Shown: one piece after another, positions 15,193 through 21,482 of the stretch
Layout of the letters: each line of letters begins with the position of its first letter
Position numbering within the stretch: the stretch's first letter is position 1
Assembly: GCA_040900345.1 (NCBI GenBank)
Contig: JBBDZE010000022.1
Location: 1-21,482 of the forward strand
Source of the DNA: JBBDZE01 sp040900345
Lineage (GTDB): Bacteria; Patescibacteriota; Minisyncoccia; Spechtbacterales; 2-12-FULL-38-22
DNA: 21,482 bases
Reading direction: 5' to 3'
Position numbers and translations under genes: made by a program
Notes under the pieces: generated by a model
Database searches by the model: none
Told to the model about the DNA's origin: nothing
Seen by the model: only the letters and a program-made list of their open reading frames with translations

Positions 15193-16542
15193 ATGGAAGA
15201 CCACCACGAACACACGGCCGGCTCAGTAACCCTCTCGGCCCAACGCCTCATTGAGCTAAAACGCTCCATTGCGACACGCTCCGACGTCCAGCCTACCTTT
15301 GACAAGCTCGCGGCCGGTGACACCTCTTCGCTCGTTGAGGCGGTCATTGCCGCTACTCTCGCGCTGCGTGCCTCGGATATTCATATTGAGCCTACGGCAG
15401 ACGGCGCGGCAGTGCGCTTTCGTATTGACGGCATGCTCTCAGATGTAGCCACCGTAACGCCGCGACTCTACTCGCTCTTGCTTTCGCGCATCAAGCTGCT
15501 CTCTGAGCTAAAACTCAATATCCACGACGAACCCCAAGAGGGGCGCTTTTCTGCAACTATGGAAGAACGTGAAATTGAAATTCGTGCTTCTATTTTGCCC
15601 AGCCAATACGGCGAAGATATTGCGTTGCGCGTGCTTGACCCGCGCGCCCTACTTTCTTTTGAAGACCTGGGGTTTCGCTCCGACCTGCAAGCAACCATTC
15701 AGCAGCTCCTCGCGATGCCGCAAGGGCTTATTTTGGTAACGGGCCCGACCGGTTCGGGTAAAACCACTACCCTCTATGCCTTCGTGCAGGCATTGGCCGA
15801 CGAGAGTATAAAAATCGTGACCATCGAGGATCCCATCGAGTACCACCTACCAAATATTTCACAAACCCAAGTGAACGAAGAGCGCGGCTACAGCTTTGAA
15901 AGCGGGCTTGAGGCTGTGCTACGCCAAGACCCCGACATTGTACTGCTGGGAGAGCTGCGCAACCGCGATTCGGCCGAAGCGGCTCTTCAGGCGGCACTGG
16001 CCGGCCGCAAGGTGCTTTCTACCCTGCACACCACCGATGCGCCCGGGGCCGTCCCTCGGCTAGCTGAGCTTGGTATTGATACCTCAAGTATCGCGTCGGG
16101 GTTGGCGGCTTCTATTGCGCAACGGCTCGTGCGCAGATTATGCGCGGCATGTAAAACCAAGCGAACCATAACCAAAGAAGAGTACGAGGCCCTCACCGAT
16201 ATGCTCGCTACACTCCCTGCGGGCGTTGAGAGGCCCGCCCTTTCAGTTGCGACCTCCCTTGCCGCGCCCGGTGAAGGGTGTGAAAAGTGCGGAGGAGCCA
16301 AATATATCGGCCGCATTGGTATTTTTGAAGTGCTCGTGATTGACGATGAGATGGAGCAGCGCATTTTAGAGAATGTCAGCGAGCAGTTTTTACGAGTGGA
16401 GGCCATAAAACTCGGTATGGTGACCATGCAGCAGGACGCGACGCTACGCATTCTTGAAGGTATCACGACATACCGCGAAGTGGTACGCATATTAGGACCA
16501 TTCCCCTCGCGCCCCGCCGAGAACGAAAAAGCCCCGCAATAG
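15193..16542 (+). CDS. pilB: Type IV pilus assembly / type II secretion ATPase (PilB/GspE family)
   Basis: This 449-residue cytoplasmic hexameric ATPase would power pilus extension or pseudopilus assembly. Motifs are ASDIHIEP (60-67), Walker A GPTGSGKT (184-191), Asp box IEDPIEY (211-217), Walker B DPDIVLLGE (246-254), His box STLHTTDAPGA (276-286) and a zinc tetracysteine, CAAC (317-320) and CEKC (363-366). The usual GEIRDxET is GELRNRDSAE, so the Asp after Arg is Asn, or is displaced by an extra residue. The N-terminal domain is minimal compared with E. coli-type PilB (about 560 residues). ATG 15193 is chosen over an in-frame TTG at 15178. No other pilus genes are in view. Confidence 0.93.
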   Translation: MEDHHEHTAGSVTLSAQRLIELKRSIATRSDVQPTFDKLAAGDTSSLVEAVIAATLALRASDIHIEPTADGAAVRFRIDGMLSDVATVTPRLYSLLLSRIKLLSELKLNIHDEPQEGRFSATMEEREIEIRASILPSQYGEDIALRVLDPRALLSFEDLGFRSDLQATIQQLLAMPQGLILVTGPTGSGKTTTLYAFVQALADESIKIVTIEDPIEYHLPNISQTQVNEERGYSFESGLEAVLRQDPDIVLLGELRNRDSAEAALQAALAGRKVLSTLHTTDAPGAVPRLAELGIDTSSIASGLAASIAQRLVRRLCAACKTKRTITKEEYEALTDMLATLPAGVERPALSVATSLAAPGEGCEKCGGAKYIGRIGIFEVLVIDDEMEQRILENVSEQFLRVEAIKLGMVTMQQDATLRILEGITTYREVVRILGPFPSRPAENEKAPQ

Positions 16543-16779
16543 CAGGCACGCACAAACCCAGGCTTGGGAACTGGGAGGCGGAACACCTCTGAGGAGCCGT
16601 CTCGCAAAAGCCAGATGGTCCATCAACTAAGAGATATTCCATACTCAATGTATAAAGATTGAGTATTGCGCATGCCTGTTATAGCAGGGCTCTATTTCTT
16701 GGCACAAACGTCTACCTGCCGCCGGGCAGGCTTCCCCGTTTATCAACCCCATAGTACAATAGGGTTTACCCCAAGAAAC
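16522..16779 (-). ncRNA. Candidate structured ncRNA between pilB and ruvB (no family recognised)
   Basis: A near-consensus minus-strand promoter points into about 255 bases with no credible ORF but many helices, ending in a hairpin plus T-run. Helices by plus coordinates: 16771-16778 with 16695-16702 (8 bp); 16759-16766 with 16745-16752 (8 bp, one G-U); 16737-16741 with 16706-16710, enclosing 16725-16730 with 16715-16720; 16668-16678 with 16543-16553 (long-range 11 bp including two G-U pairs); 16658-16666 with 16641-16649 (9 bp, stacking next to the former); 16613-16621 with 16593-16602 (9 bp, one mismatch, one bulge). No signatures of tmRNA, RNase P RNA, SRP RNA or 6S RNA were found. The 3' end overlaps the last 21 bases of pilB. 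Existence as a transcript is inferred. Confidence 0.5.
16526..16547 (-). terminator. Terminator-like hairpin with T-run for the candidate ncRNA
   Basis: Minus strand reads GCCTGC-TATT-GCGGGGC followed by TTTTT: a GC-rich stem of five or six pairs with one wobble and one bulge, then five T. It overlaps the pilB 3' end and shares its left arm with the long-range helix of the RNA. Confidence 0.4.
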
Positions 16780-16784
16780 ACACC

Positions 16785-16813
16785 ATTGTAGCAAACCTTG
16801 AAAAGCTTGTCAA
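16785..16813 (-). promoter_or_regulatory. Near-consensus promoter driving the candidate ncRNA
   Basis: Minus strand: -35 TTGACA (16808-16813, 6 of 6), 17-base spacer, extended -10 TGC-TACAAT (16785-16790, 5 of 6). This is the best promoter match in the window. No protein-coding gene in that direction follows it; the predicted start is near 16779. Confidence 0.7.
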
Positions 16814-16956
16814 CCCCGCGCCTCTTTGTGAACAGGCGTTCCGCCACCGGCCCCCTCAACAGCATGCCGATGAGCACAAATATTGTTGCCAAACAGATAC
16901 TGATACTGCCCCCCCTTCGAGGTAAGTTCACAAAAGGCGCGGGGTCAAGGCCTTTT
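16801..16956. repeat. Imperfect inverted repeat (about 32-bp arms) upstream of ruvB
   Basis: 16801-16833 and 16926-16956 are inverted copies sharing AAAAG, CTTG, ACCCCGCGCC and TTTGTGAAC blocks with small indels, and enclose about 92 bases. The left arm contains the -35 of the ncRNA promoter. It could be a remnant mobile palindromic element or a cruciform. Together with the ncRNA this fills the 438-base gap between pilB and ruvB. Confidence 0.65.
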
Positions 16957-16980
16957 GCCATCGCGTGCCCTCATTCACAT

Positions 16981-17988
16981 ATGGAAGAGCTTCAACCGAC
17001 CCCCCAACCCGACGATACCCTACTCGACGCTCAGTTGCGCCCGAGCGTGTGGGACGACTACATCGGCCAGGAAAAAGCCAAGCGGAAGCTTCGCGTCTTT
17101 ATCGAGGCGGCAAGAAACCGCAACGACGCACTAGATCACGTACTCCTCTACGGGCCGCCCGGGCTTGGCAAAACGACCCTTGCCCATCTTATCGCGCGAG
17201 AGCTCGGCGTAAATATCCGCATCACCTCCGGACCAGCCATTGAGAAGGTGGGCGACATCGCATCGCTCCTTACCAATCTTTCCCCTCACGATGTGCTCTT
17301 TATTGATGAGATGCACCGACTCAATAAAACCATCGAGGAGGTGCTCTACCCGGCCATGGAGCAAGGCAAATTGGATATCATCCTCGGTAAGGGCCCCTCA
17401 GCGCGCACCCTTCAGCTCGAGCTTCCGCCATTCACCCTCGTGGGGGCAACCACGCGGGTCGGGATGATCTCTTCCCCTCTTAGGGCGCGCTTTGGCATCA
17501 CCATTCGGCTCGACTTTTACGAACACGAGGACATCGCTACCATCGTGGGGCGTTCGGCCGGTATTTTGCATATGAACAGCGAGCCAGAAGCTATTACGCT
17601 TATTGCCCGCTGCAGCCGTGCCACCCCACGCGTTGCCAACCGCCTGCTCAAACGCGTACGCGACTACGCCGAAGTGCACAACCAGGGAGCGCTCACGCCC
17701 GCCGTAGCCAAAGCGGCCCTCGACATGCTCGAGGTGGATGAGCTCGGGCTGGAGCCGACCGACCGCACCCTTTTGGAGATGATGGCCAGCAAGTTCGGCG
17801 GCGGCCCCGTCGGCCTGCAGACACTGGCCGCGGGTACGTTTGAGGAGCCCGAGACCATCGAGGAGGTCTACGAACCGTACCTTATGCGGCTTGGCTTTTT
17901 AGCGCGCACATCGCGCGGCCGCGTCGTCACGCCAGCCGGTTATCGACATTTAGGGCTTGAACCGCCTGTACAAGGTAGTTTATTATAG
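16981..17988 (+). CDS. ruvB: Holliday junction branch migration ATPase RuvB
   Basis: RuvB hexamers, guided by RuvA, drive branch migration of Holliday junctions that RuvC then cuts. This 335-residue protein has all family motifs: RPSVWDDYIGQEKAK (20-34), Walker A GPPGLGKTTLAH (58-69), Walker B VLFIDEMHRL (105-114; the usual DEIHRL has Met for Ile), sensor GATTRVGMISSPLRARFG and the C-terminal winged helix (TSRGRVVTPAGYRHLG). ATG 16981 gives the normal N-terminus; the frame is open further upstream but has no homologous sequence. There is no Shine-Dalgarno sequence. ruvA is not next to it; ruvC follows after yebC. Confidence 0.97.
   Translation: MEELQPTPQPDDTLLDAQLRPSVWDDYIGQEKAKRKLRVFIEAARNRNDALDHVLLYGPPGLGKTTLAHLIARELGVNIRITSGPAIEKVGDIASLLTNLSPHDVLFIDEMHRLNKTIEEVLYPAMEQGKLDIILGKGPSARTLQLELPPFTLVGATTRVGMISSPLRARFGITIRLDFYEHEDIATIVGRSAGILHMNSEPEAITLIARCSRATPRVANRLLKRVRDYAEVHNQGALTPAVAKAALDMLEVDELGLEPTDRTLLEMMASKFGGGPVGLQTLAAGTFEEPETIEEVYEPYLMRLGFLARTSRGRVVTPAGYRHLGLEPPVQGSLL
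17957..17986 (+). promoter_or_regulatory. Promoter of yebC (and ruvC)
   Basis: -35 TTGAAC (17957-17962), 18-base spacer, -10 TATTAT (17981-17986), overlapping the ruvB 3' end. The predicted start near 17993 gives a leader of about 22 bases. Confidence 0.5.
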
Positions 17989-18014
17989 CCAGGTTAGCAC
18001 GTAACATCAATTTC

Positions 18015-18734
18015 ATGTCCGGACACTCCAAATGGTCCACCATAAAGCACAAAAAGGCCGCTACCGATCAAAAACGAGCGGACATTTTTTCGAAAATGGC
18101 CCGCATTGTTACCATCGCGGCGCGCCAGGGCGGAGGCGACCTTGAGACCAACTACGCGCTGCGGGGGCTGGTGGACAAGGCCAAGAACCTCAACATGCCC
18201 AAGGACAACATCGATCGCGCCATTAAGAAAGGTACGGGTGAGCTTGCCGGCGAGACGCTCGAAGAGCTCCTCATGGAGGCCTATGGCCCCGGCGGCGTGG
18301 CCCTCCTCGTTGAGGTCGTGACCGACAACCGCAACCGCGCCTCGGCTGACGTGCGCCATATCCTCAACAAACTGGGCGGCAAGCTCGCCACCGCCGGCAG
18401 TGTGCAGTGGCTTTTTGACCGCAAGGGGTACGCGTCTGTCCCGATGAGCACCATCGCCGACCGCGATGCGTTCGAGTTGGCTGCCATTGAAGCCGGCGCT
18501 GACGATATCGTGTGGAACGAAGAGCAGGTTTCAGTGTACACGGCTCCCGAATCCATCCAAGAGGCCCAAAAAGCTTTGGTGGATGAGGGCTACGAAGAGA
18601 TGGAAACGGGCCTCGACTGGGTCGCCAAAGACGCCGTCCTAATCGACAAGGCCGCGCAAAGCCAGTTGGAACAATTATTTGAAGCACTCAATGAAAACGA
18701 TGATGTCCAAGAGGTCTACACCAATGCCGGTTAA
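18015..18734 (+). CDS. yebC: YebC/PmpR (TACO1) family protein
   Basis: This 239-residue protein begins MSGHSKWSTIKHKKAATDQKRADIFSK-type sequence, the hallmark of the YebC family. It continues with LVDKAKNLNMPKDNIDRAIKKGTGE, YGPGGVALLVEVVTDNRNRASADVRHILNK and a C-terminal VQEVYTNAG. Members act as transcriptional regulators (PmpR) or as translation factors that relieve ribosome stalling on proline-rich stretches. yebC commonly sits beside ruvC, ruvA and ruvB, as here. The 3' end overlaps the best ruvC start by 11 bases. Length and motifs are normal. Confidence 0.96.
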   Translation: MSGHSKWSTIKHKKAATDQKRADIFSKMARIVTIAARQGGGDLETNYALRGLVDKAKNLNMPKDNIDRAIKKGTGELAGETLEELLMEAYGPGGVALLVEVVTDNRNRASADVRHILNKLGGKLATAGSVQWLFDRKGYASVPMSTIADRDAFELAAIEAGADDIVWNEEQVSVYTAPESIQEAQKALVDEGYEEMETGLDWVAKDAVLIDKAAQSQLEQLFEALNENDDVQEVYTNAG

Positions 18735-19308
18735 CCCCGTTAGAGGCCCCCTGTTGAGCGGTGCTACGGATAGCACCGCTCAACAGGGTGGCGGTCCCGC
18801 CTCTAATGGGGCTAGCATCACGGTATTGGGCATCGACCCGGGCACGTCCCGCATGGGCTACGGCGTCGTCACGCTTTCAGACGGCACACTCTCCTACTTG
18901 GCCTGCGGTATTGTTTCGGCTGCCCCCGGCCTCCCGGACGCACTTCGCCTCAAGGACTTGTATAAGCATCTGACCGTCCTCATGAAAAAATATCGTCCCA
19001 ATGCGGTTGGCGTCGAGGATTTATTTTTTACCAATAATAAGAAAACGGCTATCGCGGTTGCGGGGGCTCGCGGCATCGCCCTTTTGGTTGCCGCCCAGCG
19101 CGGCGTCCCAGCCCACACGTTCACCCCGCCACAGGTCAAGCAGGCAGTGGCCGGCTATGGGCAGGCAGATAAACGGCAAGTGCAGCACATGACCAAATCC
19201 TTACTGAAATTGAGCGCTGTCCCCCGACCCGACGACGCAGCCGACGCACTCGCCGTAGCCATTTGCTGTGCACACTCGCTGCCAATGCTGCAACTGCAAA
19301 AGGGTTGA
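18724..19308 (+). CDS. ruvC: Crossover junction endodeoxyribonuclease RuvC with palindrome-encoded N-terminal extension
   Basis: RuvC resolves Holliday junctions as a dimer. The catalytic acidic residues are present: Asp38 (LGIDPG), Glu98 (GVEDLFF), Asp171 and Asp174 (DDAADALAVA). The conserved core begins at ITVLGIDPG (residue 32). Homologues start two to five residues before this point, but the only ATG in range is 18724-18726, overlapping the yebC stop. That choice adds about 30 residues (MPVNPVRGPLLSG...) encoded by a large nested palindrome. A TTG at 18826 would delete part of the first beta strand, and other near starts would be non-standard. The C-terminus is slightly longer than the DDAADAL helix requires. 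The enzyme call is firm; the start is uncertain. Confidence 0.92.
   Translation: MPVNPVRGPLLSGATDSTAQQGGGPASNGASITVLGIDPGTSRMGYGVVTLSDGTLSYLACGIVSAAPGLPDALRLKDLYKHLTVLMKKYRPNAVGVEDLFFTNNKKTAIAVAGARGIALLVAAQRGVPAHTFTPPQVKQAVAGYGQADKRQVQHMTKSLLKLSAVPRPDDAADALAVAICCAHSLPMLQLQKG
18735..18811. repeat. Nested palindrome at the yebC-ruvC junction, within the ruvC frame
   Basis: The inner stem is 18749-18766 with 18771-18788 (18 bp perfect, loop cgga). The outer stem is 18735-18747 with 18799-18811 (13 bp, one G-T). It starts with accccgttagagg one base before the yebC stop ends. No T-run follows. It is translated if ruvC starts at 18724. Confidence 0.85.
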
Positions 19309-19313
19309 CCCCA

Positions 19314-19373
19314 CCCCGTTAGAAGTCGCGAGGGCACGCAGCGCGCCTCTACTTCTAACGGCGCGGGGTTGAC
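19314..19373. repeat. Palindromic element downstream of ruvC
   Basis: Stem 19317-19326 with 19351-19360 (cgttagaagt / acttctaacg, 10 bp perfect) encloses a GC-rich 24-base loop. It begins accccgttagaag, matching 12 of 13 bases of the start of the element before ruvC. Its right end (19360-19373) is the reverse complement of gtcaaccccgcgcc at 16809-16822. It occupies most of the 89-base gap before the next gene. Confidence 0.7.
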
Positions 19374-19397
19374 CTGCGAGGATTCATCCTGTAGGTT

Positions 19398-20102
19398 ATG
19401 CAACGTATGCACGAGCGAATTGTCCACAACGACATCCATATTATTGAAGGTTCCGTACCCATACTGCTTTCCGCGCCGCACGCGGGAGTTATCCTCAAAA
19501 ATGGGAAGAACAAGCACGAGCCGCGCGTCGGAACGATAGTCCGCCGTCTCTGCCGAGACCTGGGGACCTGGGGCGTTTTTGTGACACCCGAAAGGCTCCT
19601 GCCGCGCTGGAAAGAAGAACTCTACCCCGTATACAAAGAGGTGGTACGCGATATAATACGAACGCAACGCATCGCCCTCTTCATCGATATTCATGGTGCA
19701 CAACGCTCTTTTCCATTCTGGATTGACTATGATTTTCTCGCCCCACCGGAGCGCCTCCACGAAATGTACCGGCAACGCGTCGGGAAAGAACACGTTCCCC
19801 CTCAAGCTCATGCGCTGGACGATATCCTGGAAACTATCATCCAAAAAAACTTCGAGCGACACTTCCCCAACCCGCAAAAACCCCTTACGAAGAGCTACCT
19901 TCGTTCCAGAAACGGCTTTGGCAGAGCTACACTCGCTTACCGTATGAGAAAGCGATTCGGCATGCCGACCCTTCAGTTAGAAATTAACCGTAAACTGCGC
20001 GACGATAAGGAGCTCTTTGGCCAGACAATGGCATTCCTTGCGGATACGATTCAAGAGTACAAAAGCGTTCTGCACTATGAAAATACTCCTCCTCGGGTAT
20101 AG
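19398..20102 (+). CDS. N-formylglutamate amidohydrolase-like protein
   Basis: This 234-residue protein carries the pattern of the N-formylglutamate amidohydrolase (FGase) superfamily: VPILLSAPHAG (20-30), LFIDIHGAQ (94-102) and a late LQLEINRKLRDD (192-203). The His and Glu residues probably bind zinc for amide hydrolysis. The substrate is unlikely to be formylglutamate from histidine breakdown, since no such pathway is visible. Instead it overlaps by 26 bases an ATP-grasp-GNAT gene, suggesting that it trims or removes an amide that the partner makes. ATG 19398 is used; a second ATG at 19407 is possible, with a weak TTGACC...TAGGTT promoter at 19369-19397. Family call moderate, substrate unknown. 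Confidence 0.75.
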   Translation: MQRMHERIVHNDIHIIEGSVPILLSAPHAGVILKNGKNKHEPRVGTIVRRLCRDLGTWGVFVTPERLLPRWKEELYPVYKEVVRDIIRTQRIALFIDIHGAQRSFPFWIDYDFLAPPERLHEMYRQRVGKEHVPPQAHALDDILETIIQKNFERHFPNPQKPLTKSYLRSRNGFGRATLAYRMRKRFGMPTLQLEINRKLRDDKELFGQTMAFLADTIQEYKSVLHYENTPPRV

Positions 20103-21471
20103 CGAAAAATCCCAAACTGAACGCAACCGCATCCAGCGCGCTTTTCAGAAACGCGGACACGACGTCAACTATGTACTGTGGGGCGAACTTATTTTTTCGT
20201 TTAACGCCAAGGGTCTTTCCATAAAGCGCCGCAACGGGAAAGATCTCAAGTACTACGACTACATCGTACCGCGCTCGCCGTCGGTTCATTGGTTTGGGCA
20301 AAAAAGGGGATTCCGCACCGGCCAACTCTACAAGCACTTCCTACTCGTCGTTGATTATATCAACGAGCACCACAAGCATATTCTCAATGAAGGTGTTGCC
20401 AAAGAGCTGCACTTCTACGATAAGATGTCGCAGTATTTCATTTTGGCCAAAAACGGCTTGCCGGTTGTCCCTTCCTTGCTCTACACGGGTCGGCGCATCC
20501 CGCGCTCGGTTTATGAAAAATTTCCCTACCCATACATTGCCAAAGCGCTGGAAGGCAGCCAGGGACGTCAGGTATTTCTTATTAACGACAGTGAAAAGGA
20601 AATACCTCAGCTTCTTGATGACTACGGCGTAGGCCAGGTGATGGTGCAACGCTACCTGCCCACGCGTTACGACTATCGCATTATCGTTATTGGCGACACG
20701 GTCATAGGAGGCATTAAACGTACCGGGCAAGAGGGAGAATTTCGCAGCAATATCCACCGGGGCGGCACCGCTGAAAAAATAACCGTGAATGAGCGCATGG
20801 AGGAGCTAGTCCTCTCAACGGCACGCATTCTCAAAGCCGACTACATCGGCGTGGACATTATTGAGTACAAGGGCAAATACTATATTTTGGAGGTTAACAT
20901 CTTTGCGGGCTTTGAGGGTTTTGAAGGCGCAACGAACATTAATGTTGCCGAGAAGTTGGTTGCCTACGTCGAACAAAAATACCTGTGGTCACTTGAATCG
21001 GTTGTGGACCCCAAGGAGCGCCGCCGCATGGTTGAAGACCTCTACGAGGTTGAAAAAGAAAACTTTGAAGGCCCTTTTAGAAAGAAAGAGTTCCGCGAAG
21101 AGCTGCGCGACAAACATCTTCTTATCGTGAAAAAAGAAAATCACCCCATAGCCTACCTGACCTACCACAAGAGCGGGACCGTCACGCGTGTTTCTCGTTA
21201 TGTAATCTTGCAAAAATATATTGGCCAACGCATTGGTCGCCGTATGCTGCGCCGCGTCATTGCCATCAGCCGGGGCGAAGGCAGTAACAAGGTCCAGGCA
21301 ACCGTGCCCAGTTCCTATCTGCGACGTCAACAATCCTTCCAGCGGGCCGGTTTTAAGCAGGTGCGTACGAAGAAGAAACACTTTGGGCCGCGCGGCGATG
21401 GGCTGGTGTTTGAATACACCATTAAAGCGGCCAAGGCCCGCTCCCCTCGCAAGCCAGCTAAAAAACAATAA
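20077..21471 (+). CDS. RimK-like ATP-grasp ligase fused to a C-terminal GNAT acetyltransferase domain
   Basis: This 464-residue fusion has a pre-ATP-grasp Rossmann-like part (MKILLLGYSEKSQTERNRIQ) and an ATP-grasp domain. Visible there are the lysine and glycine-rich loop YIAKALEGSQGRQV (153-166), RSNIHRGG (223-230), GVDIIE (258-263) and metal-binding LEVNIFAGFEGFE (271-283). A charged linker (310-345) leads to a GNAT-like domain (about 345-450) with YIGQRIGRRMLRRVI (381-395) as the acetyl-CoA motif. A Lys/Arg-rich tail ends it. RimK-type enzymes ligate amino acids to protein or peptide carboxylates; the GNAT part could acylate an amine of the product. ATG 20077 overlaps the preceding amidohydrolase gene. 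Substrates are unknown. Confidence 0.87.
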   Translation: MKILLLGYSEKSQTERNRIQRAFQKRGHDVNYVLWGELIFSFNAKGLSIKRRNGKDLKYYDYIVPRSPSVHWFGQKRGFRTGQLYKHFLLVVDYINEHHKHILNEGVAKELHFYDKMSQYFILAKNGLPVVPSLLYTGRRIPRSVYEKFPYPYIAKALEGSQGRQVFLINDSEKEIPQLLDDYGVGQVMVQRYLPTRYDYRIIVIGDTVIGGIKRTGQEGEFRSNIHRGGTAEKITVNERMEELVLSTARILKADYIGVDIIEYKGKYYILEVNIFAGFEGFEGATNINVAEKLVAYVEQKYLWSLESVVDPKERRRMVEDLYEVEKENFEGPFRKKEFREELRDKHLLIVKKENHPIAYLTYHKSGTVTRVSRYVILQKYIGQRIGRRMLRRVIAISRGEGSNKVQATVPSSYLRRQQSFQRAGFKQVRTKKKHFGPRGDGLVFEYTIKAAKARSPRKPAKKQ

Positions 21472-21482
21472 CCTCGCTTTAC

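Noticed and set aside
16463..16644. Minus-strand ORF starting MEYLLVDGPSGF inside the candidate ncRNA
   Set aside because: It overlaps the helices and terminator and then enters antisense pilB; low-complexity Cys/Arg-rich tail. More likely RNA sequence than protein.
16522..16779. Assignment of the candidate ncRNA to tmRNA, RNase P, SRP or 6S RNA
   Set aside because: No tRNA-like ends, T-loop, P4 consensus (GAAAGUCC / ACAGAA), SRP GGAAG-type loop or end-to-end pairing with a central bubble was found by eye.
16743..16961. 72-codon minus-strand ORF upstream of ruvB
   Set aside because: It runs across the inverted repeat and through a near-consensus promoter in the same direction; no family resemblance.
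16798..16980. Upstream extension of RuvB to a TTG at 16798
   Set aside because: The extra residues come from the inverted repeat and have no counterpart in RuvB, which starts normally at 16981.
19155..19877. 240-codon minus-strand ORF
   Set aside because: Antisense to ruvC and the amidohydrolase, both with clear family motifs; crosses the palindromic element; no motif of its own.

Overview
The window looks like a piece of a Candidate Phyla Radiation (Patescibacteria, probably Parcubacteria-like) genome. The case rests on trimmed core enzymes (TruB without its C-terminal PUA-type domain, a PolA with no 3'-5' exonuclease domain, a short PilB), a secreted glycine-rich surface protein, almost no Shine-Dalgarno sequences, and several genes whose -10 box sits about 7 bases before the start codon (leaderless-type mRNAs). 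TGA is used as a stop (for example 7975-7977, 9995-9997, 19306-19308), so this is ordinary code 11 and not the recoded Gracilibacteria/Absconditabacteria code. The lineage call is inference.

Layout. 1-4718, minus strand: a partial glycine-rich secreted protein, a GH1 glycosidase with an odd palindrome-rich N-terminal insertion, a truncated membrane-anchored TIM-barrel hydrolase-like protein, and a YkuK/DUF458 RNase H-like protein. 4768-8017, plus strand: uvrB-truB, then a minisatellite with an assembly gap that forms the leader of rpsT. 7975-11191, minus strand: a response regulator, a HATPase-only kinase-like protein, a DUF3048 protein and holA, the last overlapping rpsT tail to tail. 11237-13944, minus strand: tsaE-polA. 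13932-16542, plus strand: a degenerate DHH-type protein and the pilus ATPase pilB. 16522-16813, minus strand: a near-consensus promoter followed by about 255 bases of helix-rich sequence and a terminator-like end, with no credible ORF: a candidate structured ncRNA. 16981-19308, plus strand: ruvB, yebC, ruvC. 19398-21471, plus strand: an N-formylglutamate-amidohydrolase-like protein overlapping an ATP-grasp (RimK-like)-GNAT fusion.

Functional themes are DNA repair and recombination (uvrB, polA, holA, ruvB, ruvC), translation and RNA modification (truB, rpsT, tsaE), surface and secretion (Gly-rich protein, pilB) and a possible amide-ligase/amidohydrolase/acetyltransferase module.

The least expected signals are (1) the candidate ncRNA between pilB and ruvB; (2) perfect palindromes lying in frame within coding sequence, as an array in the GH1 N-terminus and as the N-terminal extension of RuvC; (3) a tandem-repeat rpsT leader ending in a hairpin that abuts the start codon and whose loop is complementary to the repeats; and (4) related palindromic elements on both sides of ruvC sharing end motifs with an inverted repeat upstream of ruvB.
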